NCBI RefSeq assembly: GCF_029626265.1
Contig: NZ_JARUBN010000001.1
Span: forward strand, 1,984,001 to 2,048,000
Source of the DNA: Micromonospora sp. WMMD1102
GTDB lineage: Bacteria > Actinomycetota > Actinomycetes > Mycobacteriales > Micromonosporaceae
DNA length: 64,000 bases
Reading direction: 5' to 3'
A model generated the notes under the pieces. It was given only the letters and a program-made list of their open reading frames with translations, searched no databases and was not told the DNA's origin. Position 1 is the stretch's first letter, and the number at the start of each line of letters is the position of its first letter. This document shows positions 1 to 6,942 of this stretch, in pieces. The position numbers and the translations under genes were made by a program.

Positions 1-1
1 G

Positions 2-508
2 GCCAAGCTCGCCGCGCCGGACCGGCCGGTGGTGGCGCTGGCCGGGGACGGCGCGATGCAGATGAACGGGCTCAACGAGCTGATCACCGTCGCCGCCCGC
101 TGGCGGGACTGGGCGGACCCGCGGTTCGTGGTGCTGGTGCTCAACAACCGCGACCTGGCGGAGGTGAGCTGGGAGCAGCGGGAGATGGAGGGCGAACCAC
201 GCTTCGCGGCCGCGCAGGACCTGCCGGACGTGCCGTACGCGCAGTGGGCGAAGCTGCTCGGCCTGCACGGCGTACGGATCAGTTCCCGGGACGAGGTCGG
301 CGCGGCCTGGGACGAGGCCCTGGCCGCGGACCGTCCGACGGTGATCGACGCGGTGGTCGACCCGGCGACACCGCTGCTGGCCCCTGGACAGTCGGCCGGA
401 AAGACCGCCCGGATGTACTCCGGACTGGACCAGGAGCGCGGCGATCTCGCCGACCGGGCCAGGGAGCAGCTCCGGCGGGAGCGCCGTGCCGAGGGTCACC
501 AGGAGTGA
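2..508 (+). CDS. Thiamine-pyrophosphate-dependent enzyme, C-terminal part (pyruvate oxidase/acetolactate synthase-like)
   Basis: The gene enters from the left edge; 168 residues are visible. They carry the TPP/Mg site typical of the C-terminal domain of pyruvate oxidase, acetolactate synthase and related decarboxylases: GDGAMQM near visible residue 16, followed about 30 residues later by LNNRD, the GDG-x(25-30)-NN signature. Downstream, DVPYAQWAKLLG and DRPTVIDAVVDP match the usual end of this fold, followed by a charged tail. Such enzymes decarboxylate 2-keto acids; PoxB-like pyruvate:quinone oxidoreductase is a reasonable guess, but the substrate-binding and FAD domains lie outside the window, so the reaction cannot be fixed. 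It ends 139 bp before the next gene on the same strand. Confidence 0.85.
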   Translation, partial: AKLAAPDRPVVALAGDGAMQMNGLNELITVAARWRDWADPRFVVLVLNNRDLAEVSWEQREMEGEPRFAAAQDLPDVPYAQWAKLLGLHGVRISSRDEVGAAWDEALAADRPTVIDAVVDPATPLLAPGQSAGKTARMYSGLDQERGDLADRAREQLRRERRAEGHQE

Positions 509-562
509 TGTGTCGCAGCGGGTGCCGGGCGCGTTGCTCCGACCGGGAGTAACGTGTTCCCT

Positions 563-580
563 GGGTCAAGACGCGCGCCC
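563..580 (+). promoter_or_regulatory. Upstream box shared by two STAS genes (copy 1)
   Basis: GGGTCAAGAC followed by a GCGCCC-like end lies 76 nt before the ATG at 648. The same box occurs at 5783-5800, 71 nt before the paralogous STAS gene at 5863. The ribosome-binding region (ACCGGAGGCGC then ATGTCGATCGA) is also shared. It may be a promoter or activator site; its nature is inferred only from conservation and position. Confidence 0.4.
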
Positions 581-647
581 GGATCGCCTTTGCCATCCTC
601 GCAGCACCGGACGGATGGGCGGTTTCCGCCAAACGACCGGAGGCGCT

Positions 648-1214
648 ATGTCGATCGAGAACGGCACGACCACGCTCGGGAACGGCACGACCACGCTCGG
701 GAACGGCACGACCACGCTCGGGAGCGGTGCGACCGGTTCCGCGGGCGACCCGACCGGCGCTCCGATAATGTCCCTCGACCTGGTGCGGGCCGGCACGACC
801 ACCGTGGTCACGGCCCGGGGCGAGGTCGACATGAGTAGTGCCGGCAGTCTCGTGGAGATGATCGGGCGGGTGGCGGACAGCCGGCCCGACCGGGTCGTCC
901 TCGAACTGTCCGGGGTCACCTTCTTCTCCGCCCACGGGATCACCGCACTGCTGCGGGTGCGGGACATCGTCCGCGAGGGGCACGGCGAACTCTTCCTCCG
1001 CGGCATCTCACCGTCCGTGACGCGTGTCCTGGCCCTCACCGGGCTGCTGTTCGAGTGGGAGCCGGGGCGGTCGCCGTGTGCGGTCGGACGTGACCTGAGC
1101 CCCCGCCCGGCGCCCGCCACCACCGGCTGGCGCACCGGCAACCGGAGGAGTCCCGGCAACCGCAGGAGCGTCGGCAACCGGCGGGCCGGCAGCGACGACC
1201 GGATCCGGGGGTAG
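648..1214 (+). CDS. STAS-domain anti-sigma factor antagonist with degenerate phosphorylation motif
   Basis: A 188-aa protein with a STAS fold at about residues 42-140 (GEVDMSSAG, VVLELSGVTFF, LRVLALTG-like end). STAS antagonists bind anti-sigma kinases and are switched off by phosphorylation of a DS[ST]G loop. Here that loop reads FFSAHGI, so the Asp and the second Ser/Thr are gone; it may be constitutively active or rewired. The start is ATG with ACCGGAGG just upstream. The N-terminus holds a three-copy 7-residue repeat (NGTTTLG) from a 21-bp DNA repeat, and the C-terminus a basic GNRR repeat tail, both unusual for a STAS protein. The paralogue at 5863 has an intact DSSG. Confidence 0.85.
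   Translation: MSIENGTTTLGNGTTTLGNGTTTLGSGATGSAGDPTGAPIMSLDLVRAGTTTVVTARGEVDMSSAGSLVEMIGRVADSRPDRVVLELSGVTFFSAHGITALLRVRDIVREGHGELFLRGISPSVTRVLALTGLLFEWEPGRSPCAVGRDLSPRPAPATTGWRTGNRRSPGNRRSVGNRRAGSDDRIRG
659..721 (+). repeat. 21-bp tandem repeat, 3 perfect copies, inside STAS gene
   Basis: Three head-to-tail identical 21-bp units (659-679, 680-700, 701-721) encode the N-terminal NGTTTLG repeats of the STAS protein. Being perfect and in frame, the array can change copy number without breaking the gene. Confidence 0.95.
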
Positions 1215-1260
1215 GACTCACCGAACCCCGGGGCAGCCGTTGCCGGTCGCGGCCGGCCGG

Positions 1261-1569
1261 TCAGTCCTCGCCTTTCTGCCGCTCGCGCCAGTCGCGTACC
1301 GCGTCGCGCATCCGGTCGAAGAGCGCCAGGGGTGGACCGGCCAGCAGATTCGCCTGGGCTGACTCGCCGGTGTGCGGGTGCGGCCGGGTCGGTGCCATCG
1401 CCTCGACCTCCTCTGCGCCCTCGTGCCCGGCGAGCAACCGGACCAGCTCCTCGAACAGCTCCCGCTTCTGCGTACCTTCGGCCCGGCCGAGCTGGCCGAA
1501 CAGCGTCCTGATCTGTTGGTGCTGCTCGGTCAGCAGGTCCAGAACGTCCTGCTGCACGCCTGCTGTCAC
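1261..1569 (-). CDS. Hemerythrin HHE-domain protein, shortened
   Basis: A 102-aa protein. Residues 1-55 match the first two helices of the HHE cation-binding (hemerythrin) domain: LLTEQHQQIRTLF then LLAGHEGAEEVEAM. The usual third and fourth helices, with the second HHxxEE-type ligand set, are missing. The sequence jumps to a proline-rich TRPHPHTGES stretch and a closing ANLLAGPPLALFDRMRDAV helix, which in longer relatives follows the complete domain. It looks like an internally deleted hemerythrin; whether it still binds a di-iron centre is doubtful. It stands alone, divergent from nothing obvious, with 112 bp to the metal exporter pseudogene upstream on the same strand. Confidence 0.7.
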   Translation of the reverse strand: MTAGVQQDVLDLLTEQHQQIRTLFGQLGRAEGTQKRELFEELVRLLAGHEGAEEVEAMAPTRPHPHTGESAQANLLAGPPLALFDRMRDAVRDWRERQKGED

Positions 1570-1680
1570 GCTTGCGTTCCTCCTCCGTCGACGTCGTCAG
1601 CGCTGGTTTCCCGCCACCGCGACGTCCATGTGCTCACCCCGGTCCGCACGGCGCGCCGGTTGTTGGGCTCTGCCTTGCGT

Positions 1681-2975
1681 TCAGCCGAGCAGCGCCAGCA
1701 GTGCCAGGCCCACCAGGATGGCCGGAATCGTGGTGATCACGGTTGCCGTCGCGGCGGCGCGGCGGCGCAGGGCCGCGAGTGGGATCAGGGCGTCCCCGTC
1801 CTGGCTGATGGCGTTGGCCACGAGTGTCGTCATGGGCAGGCCGCCGCTGACGAAGATGCCGGTGAAGACGATCTGGACGGCGCAGCCCGGGACGAGACCG
1901 ATCAGCGCTCCGACGAGCACTCCGGCCACCCCGGCGAAGGCGAGTTGGGAGCCGTCGAATCCGGTGGCGCTGCTGAGAACCTGCCAGCCGAGATAGGCGA
2001 CCGCGACCCAGACGGTGATGAACGAGGCCTCGTGCGCGCTGTGCCGCATCGCCTCCCGCCGGCTCGACGGGTGGCGGTGCTGACCGTGTCGTCGGCGAAT
2101 CGGCCCCGCCCGGCGGCGAAGATGAGCAGCGCGACGAGCGTTCCGGCGCAGCCGAAAGCGAGGTAGGGGTCGACTCCGCCGAGCGCGGCGGTCAGCCGGT
2201 GTGGGTCGACGGCGTGGAAGACGACCGGTACGGACAGCAGGAAGGCAGGCGTGGTGAGCCCCCAGAACACCAGGGACATCCGGGCCGGACGCCCGGGTAC
2301 CACCGACGCGACCAGGGTGGCCGAGACCGTGGCCGGGGATGCCGGTGCCGAGACCGTGGCCGGGGATGCCGACGCGGGCGCCGGATTGCTGTCCACCGGC
2401 CCGGCCCGGCCGCCCGAGCCGGACTGGGCCGGGGCTCGGCTGCCGGCACCGGCGAGGGCGGTCCTGCGCGGCACCGTCGCGCCCGCCGGCTGGCTCGGTT
2501 CGTAGGCCGGCTGGCTCGGGCCGTACGCCGGCGGGGCGCTCCGGCGCCAGGGCAACCTTGGTAGCCGGTTCCGCACGGCGCTGGCCGGATCGATGCCGAG
2601 CAGGTCGACGGCGTAGCCGGTGGCCAGGCCCACGGCGAAGAGCAGTGCGTGGATCTTGAGAGCGAACTCGGGGTTCGCGGCGATGACCACCCAGGACGAG
2701 TCGCCCATGGTCGAGGCGAGGGCGGCCACGACGGTACCGAAGGAGACCTTGCCGCGTGCGTACAGCGGCATCAGGATGATGGCGCCGCCACAGCCCGGAC
2801 TGACGCCGAGCAGCGCGCCGACCAGCGGGCCGAGTCGGGGACGGCGGGTGAGCTGGTCGGTGACCCGGTCGCCGTACCGCCAGCGCAGCCAGCCGAAGAG
2901 CGCGACCATCACCGCGACGTAGACGCCGACCTGCATGAACGCGTCGGCCAACGGGCGGGCCAGTAGTTCGGTCAT
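1681..2975 (-). pseudogene. ArsP_2-type 10-TM heavy-metal/manganese exporter, frameshifted
   Basis: Starts at ATG 2975 with GGAAGG nine bases upstream. The N-terminal frame gives membrane segments containing LLGVSPGCGGAIILMPLYAR and a MGDSSW motif, typical of the putative 10-TM metal exporter family (ArsP_2/DUF2899). Near 2055-2085 the frame breaks: the first frame becomes arginine-rich nonsense, while the next frame carries the second half, with FITVWVAVAYLGW and the mirror motif VPGCAVQI, running to the stop at 1681. The two halves join into one protein of about 430 aa. The central loop is enlarged by low-complexity Ala/Pro/Ser repeats. It follows a manganese catalase on the same strand, which fits a manganese-handling role. 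Either a true pseudogene or a base error in the sequence. Confidence 0.65.
2321..2371 (-). repeat. 27-bp period direct repeat in exporter linker
   Basis: A 24-nt sequence (2321-2344) recurs exactly at 2348-2371. It encodes the repeated ASPATVSA stretch in the cytoplasmic or periplasmic loop between the two halves of the metal exporter. Confidence 0.9.
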
Positions 2976-2996
2976 GAAAATTGCCTTCCGGACGGG

Positions 2997-3034
2997 CCGC
3001 GCCGGTCCGCCGTCCTGCTGACGGACCGGCGCGG
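2997..3034 (-). terminator. GC-rich hairpin between Mn catalase and metal exporter
   Basis: A perfect 13-bp inverted repeat (2997-3009 with 3022-3034, 12-nt loop) lies after the catalase stop codon and 22 bp before the exporter start. There is no T tract. It could attenuate read-through into the exporter or protect the catalase mRNA. Confidence 0.5.
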
Positions 3035-3064
3035 CGGGGACGGGACGCGATTCGCCTCCGGCCG

Positions 3065-3901
3065 TCAGGTCCCGGCGGGCGGCGGCGTGCCGTGCAGGCG
3101 CGGGTCGCCCGGCGGCAGCACCGGGGCCGGCGCGTGCGCCGTCGGCGCCGCCTGGTAGCTGAATTTGCCCTTGCCGTCCGGGCTCGGGCCGGCGGTCCAC
3201 CGTCCCTCGGCCGCTTCCTCACCGGCGGAGAAGCCGATGTACTGGTAGGCGAACCGGTTCTCCTGCTCGGCGTCGGGGAACGCCTCCGGGACCGGCATCT
3301 CCTCCAGGCCGTCCTCCTTGAGCTGCTCGATCGCGGCGAGCCACATGTTCTGGTGCATGGTGTCCCGGGCCAGCAGGAACCGCAGCATCTGCTTGACGCC
3401 CGGGTCGTCGGTCATGTGGAACAGCCGGGCGACCTGGAGCCGGCCCTGCGCCCCGGCGGTGACGTTGAGGTGGAAGTCGGCCAGCAGGTTGCCGCTGGCG
3501 GTGATGTAGCTGCCGTTCCACGGAACCCCGGCGCTGTCCACCGGCAGCGGACCGCCGCCGGAGTGGATGAAGTGTGCCGGGTTCGACCCGGCGTAGATGG
3601 CGGTCAGCATCGGATTGTCCTCGGCGGCCGCCTCCTGAAGGGACAGCGGTGCGCTGTCCAAGAGGCGGGCGATCATGGTGCAGATCATCTCGACGTGCCC
3701 CATCTCCTCGGTGCCGACGTCGAGCAGCAGATCCTTGTACTTGCCGGGCAGCCGGCAGCTCCGGCCCTGGTAGAGATACTGGGTGGCGACCGTCATCTCG
3801 CCCCACTTGCCGCCGAGCACCTCCTGTAGGCGCCGGGCGAACGCGGCGTCCGGAGCGTCCGGCTTGGCCTCGAACTGCAGATCCTTGACGTGACTGAACA
3901 C
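3065..3901 (-). CDS. Manganese catalase (non-heme)
   Basis: A 278-aa member of the ferritin-like Mn catalase family, which disproportionates hydrogen peroxide with a di-manganese centre. The start is GTG (reading VFSHVKDLQFEAKPDAPD, the canonical N-terminus of the family) with AGGAGG five bases upstream. Metal-ligand segments are present in order: KWGEMTVATQYLYQG (Glu), DVGTEEMGHVEM (Glu and His), and the later LARDTMHQNMW (His). The glycine/proline-rich C-terminus resembles the arm that laces subunits into a hexamer. Downstream, 89 bp away on the same strand, is a frameshifted putative manganese/heavy-metal exporter, so the pair looks like an oxidative-stress/manganese unit. Confidence 0.92.
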   Translation of the reverse strand: MFSHVKDLQFEAKPDAPDAAFARRLQEVLGGKWGEMTVATQYLYQGRSCRLPGKYKDLLLDVGTEEMGHVEMICTMIARLLDSAPLSLQEAAAEDNPMLTAIYAGSNPAHFIHSGGGPLPVDSAGVPWNGSYITASGNLLADFHLNVTAGAQGRLQVARLFHMTDDPGVKQMLRFLLARDTMHQNMWLAAIEQLKEDGLEEMPVPEAFPDAEQENRFAYQYIGFSAGEEAAEGRWTAGPSPDGKGKFSYQAAPTAHAPAPVLPPGDPRLHGTPPPAGT

Positions 3902-3962
3902 GGTGTCCTCCTGGCGGAAGTGACTACCGTGCGCGGCTACCCGTCGGGCTGGCCCGGTGGGG

Positions 3963-4982
3963 TCAGCCGGTGGCCTCGGCGGGCCGACCGACGGCCCCGA
4001 AGGGCTTGCCGGCGGCGGTACCTGCGGCGGTGCCAGCAGCGGTGCCAGCAGCGGTGCCAGCGGCGGTGCCAGCGGCGGACGAGAGTCGCCGGGGCGCCGG
4101 CAGGTCCACCCGTACCGCGAGGCCACGGGTGGTGCGTAGCGCGGTGATCGTGCCGCCCTCGGCGGCGACCAGTTGCCGCACGATCCAGAGGCCGAGCCCG
4201 GAGAGTCCGGGTGGCGGCGCCGACCGGTGGAGCGCGGCCAGCACGGCGCGGCAGGACCGGCCCTCGTCGGCCACGACCAGGACCAGCGTCCCGGCCCGCA
4301 CCGAGGCCGAGACCAGTACCCGACCGTGGGCCGGCCCGTGCCGCAGGGCGTTGTCCACCAGGTTCACCAGGATCTGACGGACCCGGTGTGCCGGCACCAG
4401 CCGGTCGCCGGCACCGTGGGACAGCCGGACCGTCAACCGGCGCGGTGTACCGGCCGGGAGCGCCACCGGCAGGACCTGGCTCAGCGGTACCGGCCGGTCG
4501 ACCGGCTCGGCCAGGCTTTGCAGTACCGACGTCGTCTGCCGCCACAGGCACGCCAGGTGCGCCGCCTGCTCCTGGGCGAGGGCGACCACCCCCCGCCGCT
4601 CGTCCGCGCTCAGTCGTTCCGGCTCCTCGGCGAGGGCCCGGGTGAGCGCGCGCAGCGACTCGATCGGCGAGCGCAGTTCGTGACAGAACGTCCGCAGCAG
4701 CAGCGGCGGACCGGCGGGCGCGGCCAGACCGGGATCCTGCGCCGTCCGGCCTGCGCCGACCAACTCGGCCGTCCGGCCTGCGCCGACCAGCTCGGCCAGC
4801 CGACCTCCGGCGACCGGCGGTCCCGGCAAGCTGCTCCGGCCGGTGAGCAGCTGGGACAGGCGGGCGGCGAGCAACCTACCGAGCCCGCGCAGCGGCGAAC
4901 CGAGTGCCGTGACCTCGGGCAGCCGCCAGCGGCGGATCGTCCGGATAGCGGCTCGGCGCGCGGTCTCCGACTTCCAGGGCAT
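3963..4982 (-). CDS. Sensor-less histidine kinase
   Basis: A 339-aa protein with HisKA and HATPase domains but no membrane segment or recognisable sensor. The H-box is FCHELRSPIESL (His about residue 101), followed by an N-box NLVDNALRHG and a G-box GLSGLGLWIVRQL. The D-box (VVADEGRS) lacks the usual DxGxG, so ATP binding may be altered. ATG 4982 is chosen because it precedes the conserved region and sits 30 bp from the divergent response regulator; no clear Shine-Dalgarno is visible. The C-terminus is a run of AAGT units from a 12-bp tandem repeat, and residues 60-80 hold a doubled 9-residue unit (AELVGAGRT). Its partner is presumably the regulator at 5013. Confidence 0.8.
   Translation of the reverse strand: MPWKSETARRAAIRTIRRWRLPEVTALGSPLRGLGRLLAARLSQLLTGRSSLPGPPVAGGRLAELVGAGRTAELVGAGRTAQDPGLAAPAGPPLLLRTFCHELRSPIESLRALTRALAEEPERLSADERRGVVALAQEQAAHLACLWRQTTSVLQSLAEPVDRPVPLSQVLPVALPAGTPRRLTVRLSHGAGDRLVPAHRVRQILVNLVDNALRHGPAHGRVLVSASVRAGTLVLVVADEGRSCRAVLAALHRSAPPPGLSGLGLWIVRQLVAAEGGTITALRTTRGLAVRVDLPAPRRLSSAAGTAAGTAAGTAAGTAAGTAAGKPFGAVGRPAEATG
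4017..4076 (-). repeat. 12-bp tandem repeat, 5 units, 3' end of kinase gene
   Basis: Five near-identical 12-bp units (core GGTGCCAGCAGC on the plus strand) encode consecutive AAGT tetrapeptides near the kinase C-terminus. A likely copy-number-variable, non-essential tail. Confidence 0.9.
4741..4794 (-). repeat. 27-bp direct repeat inside kinase gene
   Basis: Two 27-bp units, 4741-4767 and 4768-4794, differ by a single base and encode a duplicated AELVGAGRT between the N-terminus and the H-box. Confidence 0.9.
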
Positions 4983-5012
4983 GAACGGGTCCGAATCGGG
5001 AAACGCCGCCGC

Positions 5013-5657
5013 GTGTCCGGATCCGCCACCCTGCGCCTGGTACTTGTCGATGACCACCCTCTCTTCGTCCGCGGCCTCGAACTGCTGCTGCCCGCCAGCA
5101 CCCAGGGGCGGGCCCTGGTGGTCGGTTCCACCGGTGACGCCTCCGCCGCCGCCAGCACGGTTCGGCAGTGCGTGCCCGACCTGGCCCTGGTGGACCTGCA
5201 CATGCCGGCACCGGGCGGGATCCGGGCCATCGCCGCCATCCGGCGTACCGCGCCGAGGGTGCGGATGGTCGCGATCTCCGGCCTCGACGAGACCGACCTG
5301 ATGGTGCAGGCCCTGCGGGCAGGTGGCGAGGGCTACCTGCCCAAGAGCAGCGAGCCCGAGGAGTTGCTGCCACCGCTGTTGGCGATCCTGGACGGCTGGG
5401 CGGTGCTGCCCACCGGCCTGCTCGCCGCCCTGCTCAGCCCGGCGCACCCTGGCCTGCCGGCGAGGGCCGTACTCGACGACGAGGAACGCCGTCTTCTCCA
5501 GCTTATTGCCAAGGGTTGTCGGACGGTGGAAATCGCCGAAGAGCTGAACTTCTCCGAACGTACGGTGAAGCGGCTGACCGCCACGTTGCTGCGCAAGCTG
5601 CGTGTCTCCAGCCGGACGGAGGCTGCCGCCGTGGCTGGCAACGCCGGCCTGCTGTGA
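5013..5657 (+). CDS. NarL/LuxR-family response regulator
   Basis: A 214-aa two-domain regulator. The receiver has the acidic pair LVLVDDHPLF, phospho-acceptor Asp61 in LALVDLHMP and the Lys region YLPKSSEPEE. The C-terminal LuxR-type HTH reads DDEERRLLQLIAKGCRTVEI, continuing through SERTVKRLTATLLRKL. The GTG start follows directly from where similarity begins; only a weak GGGAAA precedes it. It is divergent from the sensor-less kinase, with 30 bp between the start codons, so the promoters must overlap or face each other across the genes. Divergent arrangement is uncommon for a cognate kinase/regulator pair, but no other partner is adjacent. Confidence 0.88.
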   Translation: MSGSATLRLVLVDDHPLFVRGLELLLPASTQGRALVVGSTGDASAAASTVRQCVPDLALVDLHMPAPGGIRAIAAIRRTAPRVRMVAISGLDETDLMVQALRAGGEGYLPKSSEPEELLPPLLAILDGWAVLPTGLLAALLSPAHPGLPARAVLDDEERRLLQLIAKGCRTVEIAEELNFSERTVKRLTATLLRKLRVSSRTEAAAVAGNAGLL

Positions 5658-5782
5658 GTTCCGGCCCGCTGTGAGTTCCGGCCCGCTCGGTCCGCCGCCG
5701 GGCGTTCGCGCCGGCCGGCGCGCTCCGGATGATGACGCGGTCAGACAGAGCGGACCGCCACGCGGCGGGGTACTCTTGGCTC

Positions 5783-5800
5783 GGGTCAAGACAGGCGCCC
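5783..5800 (+). promoter_or_regulatory. Upstream box shared by two STAS genes (copy 2)
   Basis: GGGTCAAGAC plus GGCGCCC, matching the box at 563-580 and at nearly the same distance (71 nt) from the start codon. Confidence 0.4.
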
Positions 5801-5862
5801 ACTCACCTCGTCGTGCCGCTCAGGCGGCTGGCGAGCGTCCCTGCCGGCAGACCGGAGGCGCC

Positions 5863-6378
5863 ATGTCGATCGAACAGCGACCAGTCAGCTCTGCTTCCGA
5901 CCCTGGCTACGCTCCAACCCGGGTGCCCGGCTGGCCGAGTTCGGTCGGGACAGCCGGAAAGTTGGGTTCGCCCGGCCCGGCCGGGAACGGGACGGCGGCC
6001 GTCGGCACGTACACCGGGCCGGCCGGTGCCGCCGCAGGCGATGGCCCTGACGGCCCACCACTGCACATCTCCCTGGATCCCGGCCGGGACGGGGTACTCG
6101 TCATGCGGCTGGTCGGTGACCTCGACATGGACACCGCCGAGTTGCTGCGTCGGACGTTGGACCGGACGCTCGGGCACCCGTTCGGCACGTTGGTGGTGGA
6201 CCTGTCGCAACTGGACTTCTGCGACTCGTCCGGGATCCGGACCCTGCTGTTCGGAGTCGCCGACGCCGAGCGGCTCGGCCGCCGGCTGGTGGTGGTGAAC
6301 CCCCGACCGTTCGTCCGCCGGGTGTTGGAGCTCACCGGTGTGACGGCCCTGCTCGGGCTCGCCGCCGACAACCACTGA
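5863..6378 (+). CDS. STAS-domain anti-sigma factor antagonist (intact DSSG)
   Basis: A 171-aa protein. The first 65 residues are Gly/Pro/Ala-rich; the STAS domain covers about residues 68-165 with GDLDMDTAELL, VVDLSQLDFCDSSGI and a VLELTGV end. The phosphorylatable DSSG loop is intact, so it should act as a switchable antagonist that frees a sigma factor from its anti-sigma kinase when dephosphorylated by a SpoIIE-type phosphatase. The ATG has ACCGGAGG upstream. The first codons and the leader match the STAS gene at 648, so the two are paralogues. The giant SpoIIE hybrid at 6939-11117 is a possible phosphatase partner. Confidence 0.9.
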   Translation: MSIEQRPVSSASDPGYAPTRVPGWPSSVGTAGKLGSPGPAGNGTAAVGTYTGPAGAAAGDGPDGPPLHISLDPGRDGVLVMRLVGDLDMDTAELLRRTLDRTLGHPFGTLVVDLSQLDFCDSSGIRTLLFGVADAERLGRRLVVVNPRPFVRRVLELTGVTALLGLAADNH

Positions 6379-6636
6379 AGCCCGCTGGCAAAGAGCCCAC
6401 CCGGGGCGACAGCGCCGTGCCGAGATCCCCTCGGGCGGCGGTGGGTCGGCCGCGCCGGGCGCGGGTGGGAGGCACCCCGTGGCCGCCCCGGGACCGTGAC
6501 CAGGCCGCAGCCGTGGCCGCCAGGAGGCCGAGGATGCTAGTGCAGTCCTTTGCCCACCGGCCCCGGTGGCGGGCAGGTCGGACGTTCCGGACATGCCCCG
6601 GCGCACCGTCGGAGCCTGTCCGGCAGCCGTCGCGGA

Positions 6637-6942
6637 TCAGAGGCCTCGAACGCTTGTCAGGTCGGCCAGGCCGGAGATGGTCAGCACGGGCCCCAGCAGC
6701 GGATTGACCACCAGCTGGATCTCCTCGGCATGCCCGAAGAGGGTCGCCAGGCCGGCGCTGTCGAGGTACTCCACGGCGGTGAGGTCCACCAGCAGGGGCG
6801 TACCGCCGGCACCGGTGACGGCGTCGGCCAGGGCGGCGGCGAACGAGTCGGCATTGCTCATGTCGATCTCGCCGACGGCCGCCAACACCGGAGTCCCGTC
6901 CGTCCGGCGGTCCGTGGTGATCGTGAGTGCGGTGGCGGTCAT
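6637..6942 (-). CDS. Small STAS-domain anti-sigma factor antagonist
   Basis: A 101-aa stand-alone STAS protein: [33 protein letters not shown] and an ISGLADLT end. The phosphorylation loop is DSAG, keeping one serine. Its ATG overlaps the stop codon of the hybrid kinase/phosphatase gene by 4 bp (ATGA), so the two are translationally coupled; this protein is the most likely substrate or output of the SpoIIE and HATPase domains encoded just upstream. Confidence 0.9.
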   Translation of the reverse strand: MTATALTITTDRRTDGTPVLAAVGEIDMSNADSFAAALADAVTGAGGTPLLVDLTAVEYLDSAGLATLFGHAEEIQLVVNPLLGPVLTISGLADLTSVRGL

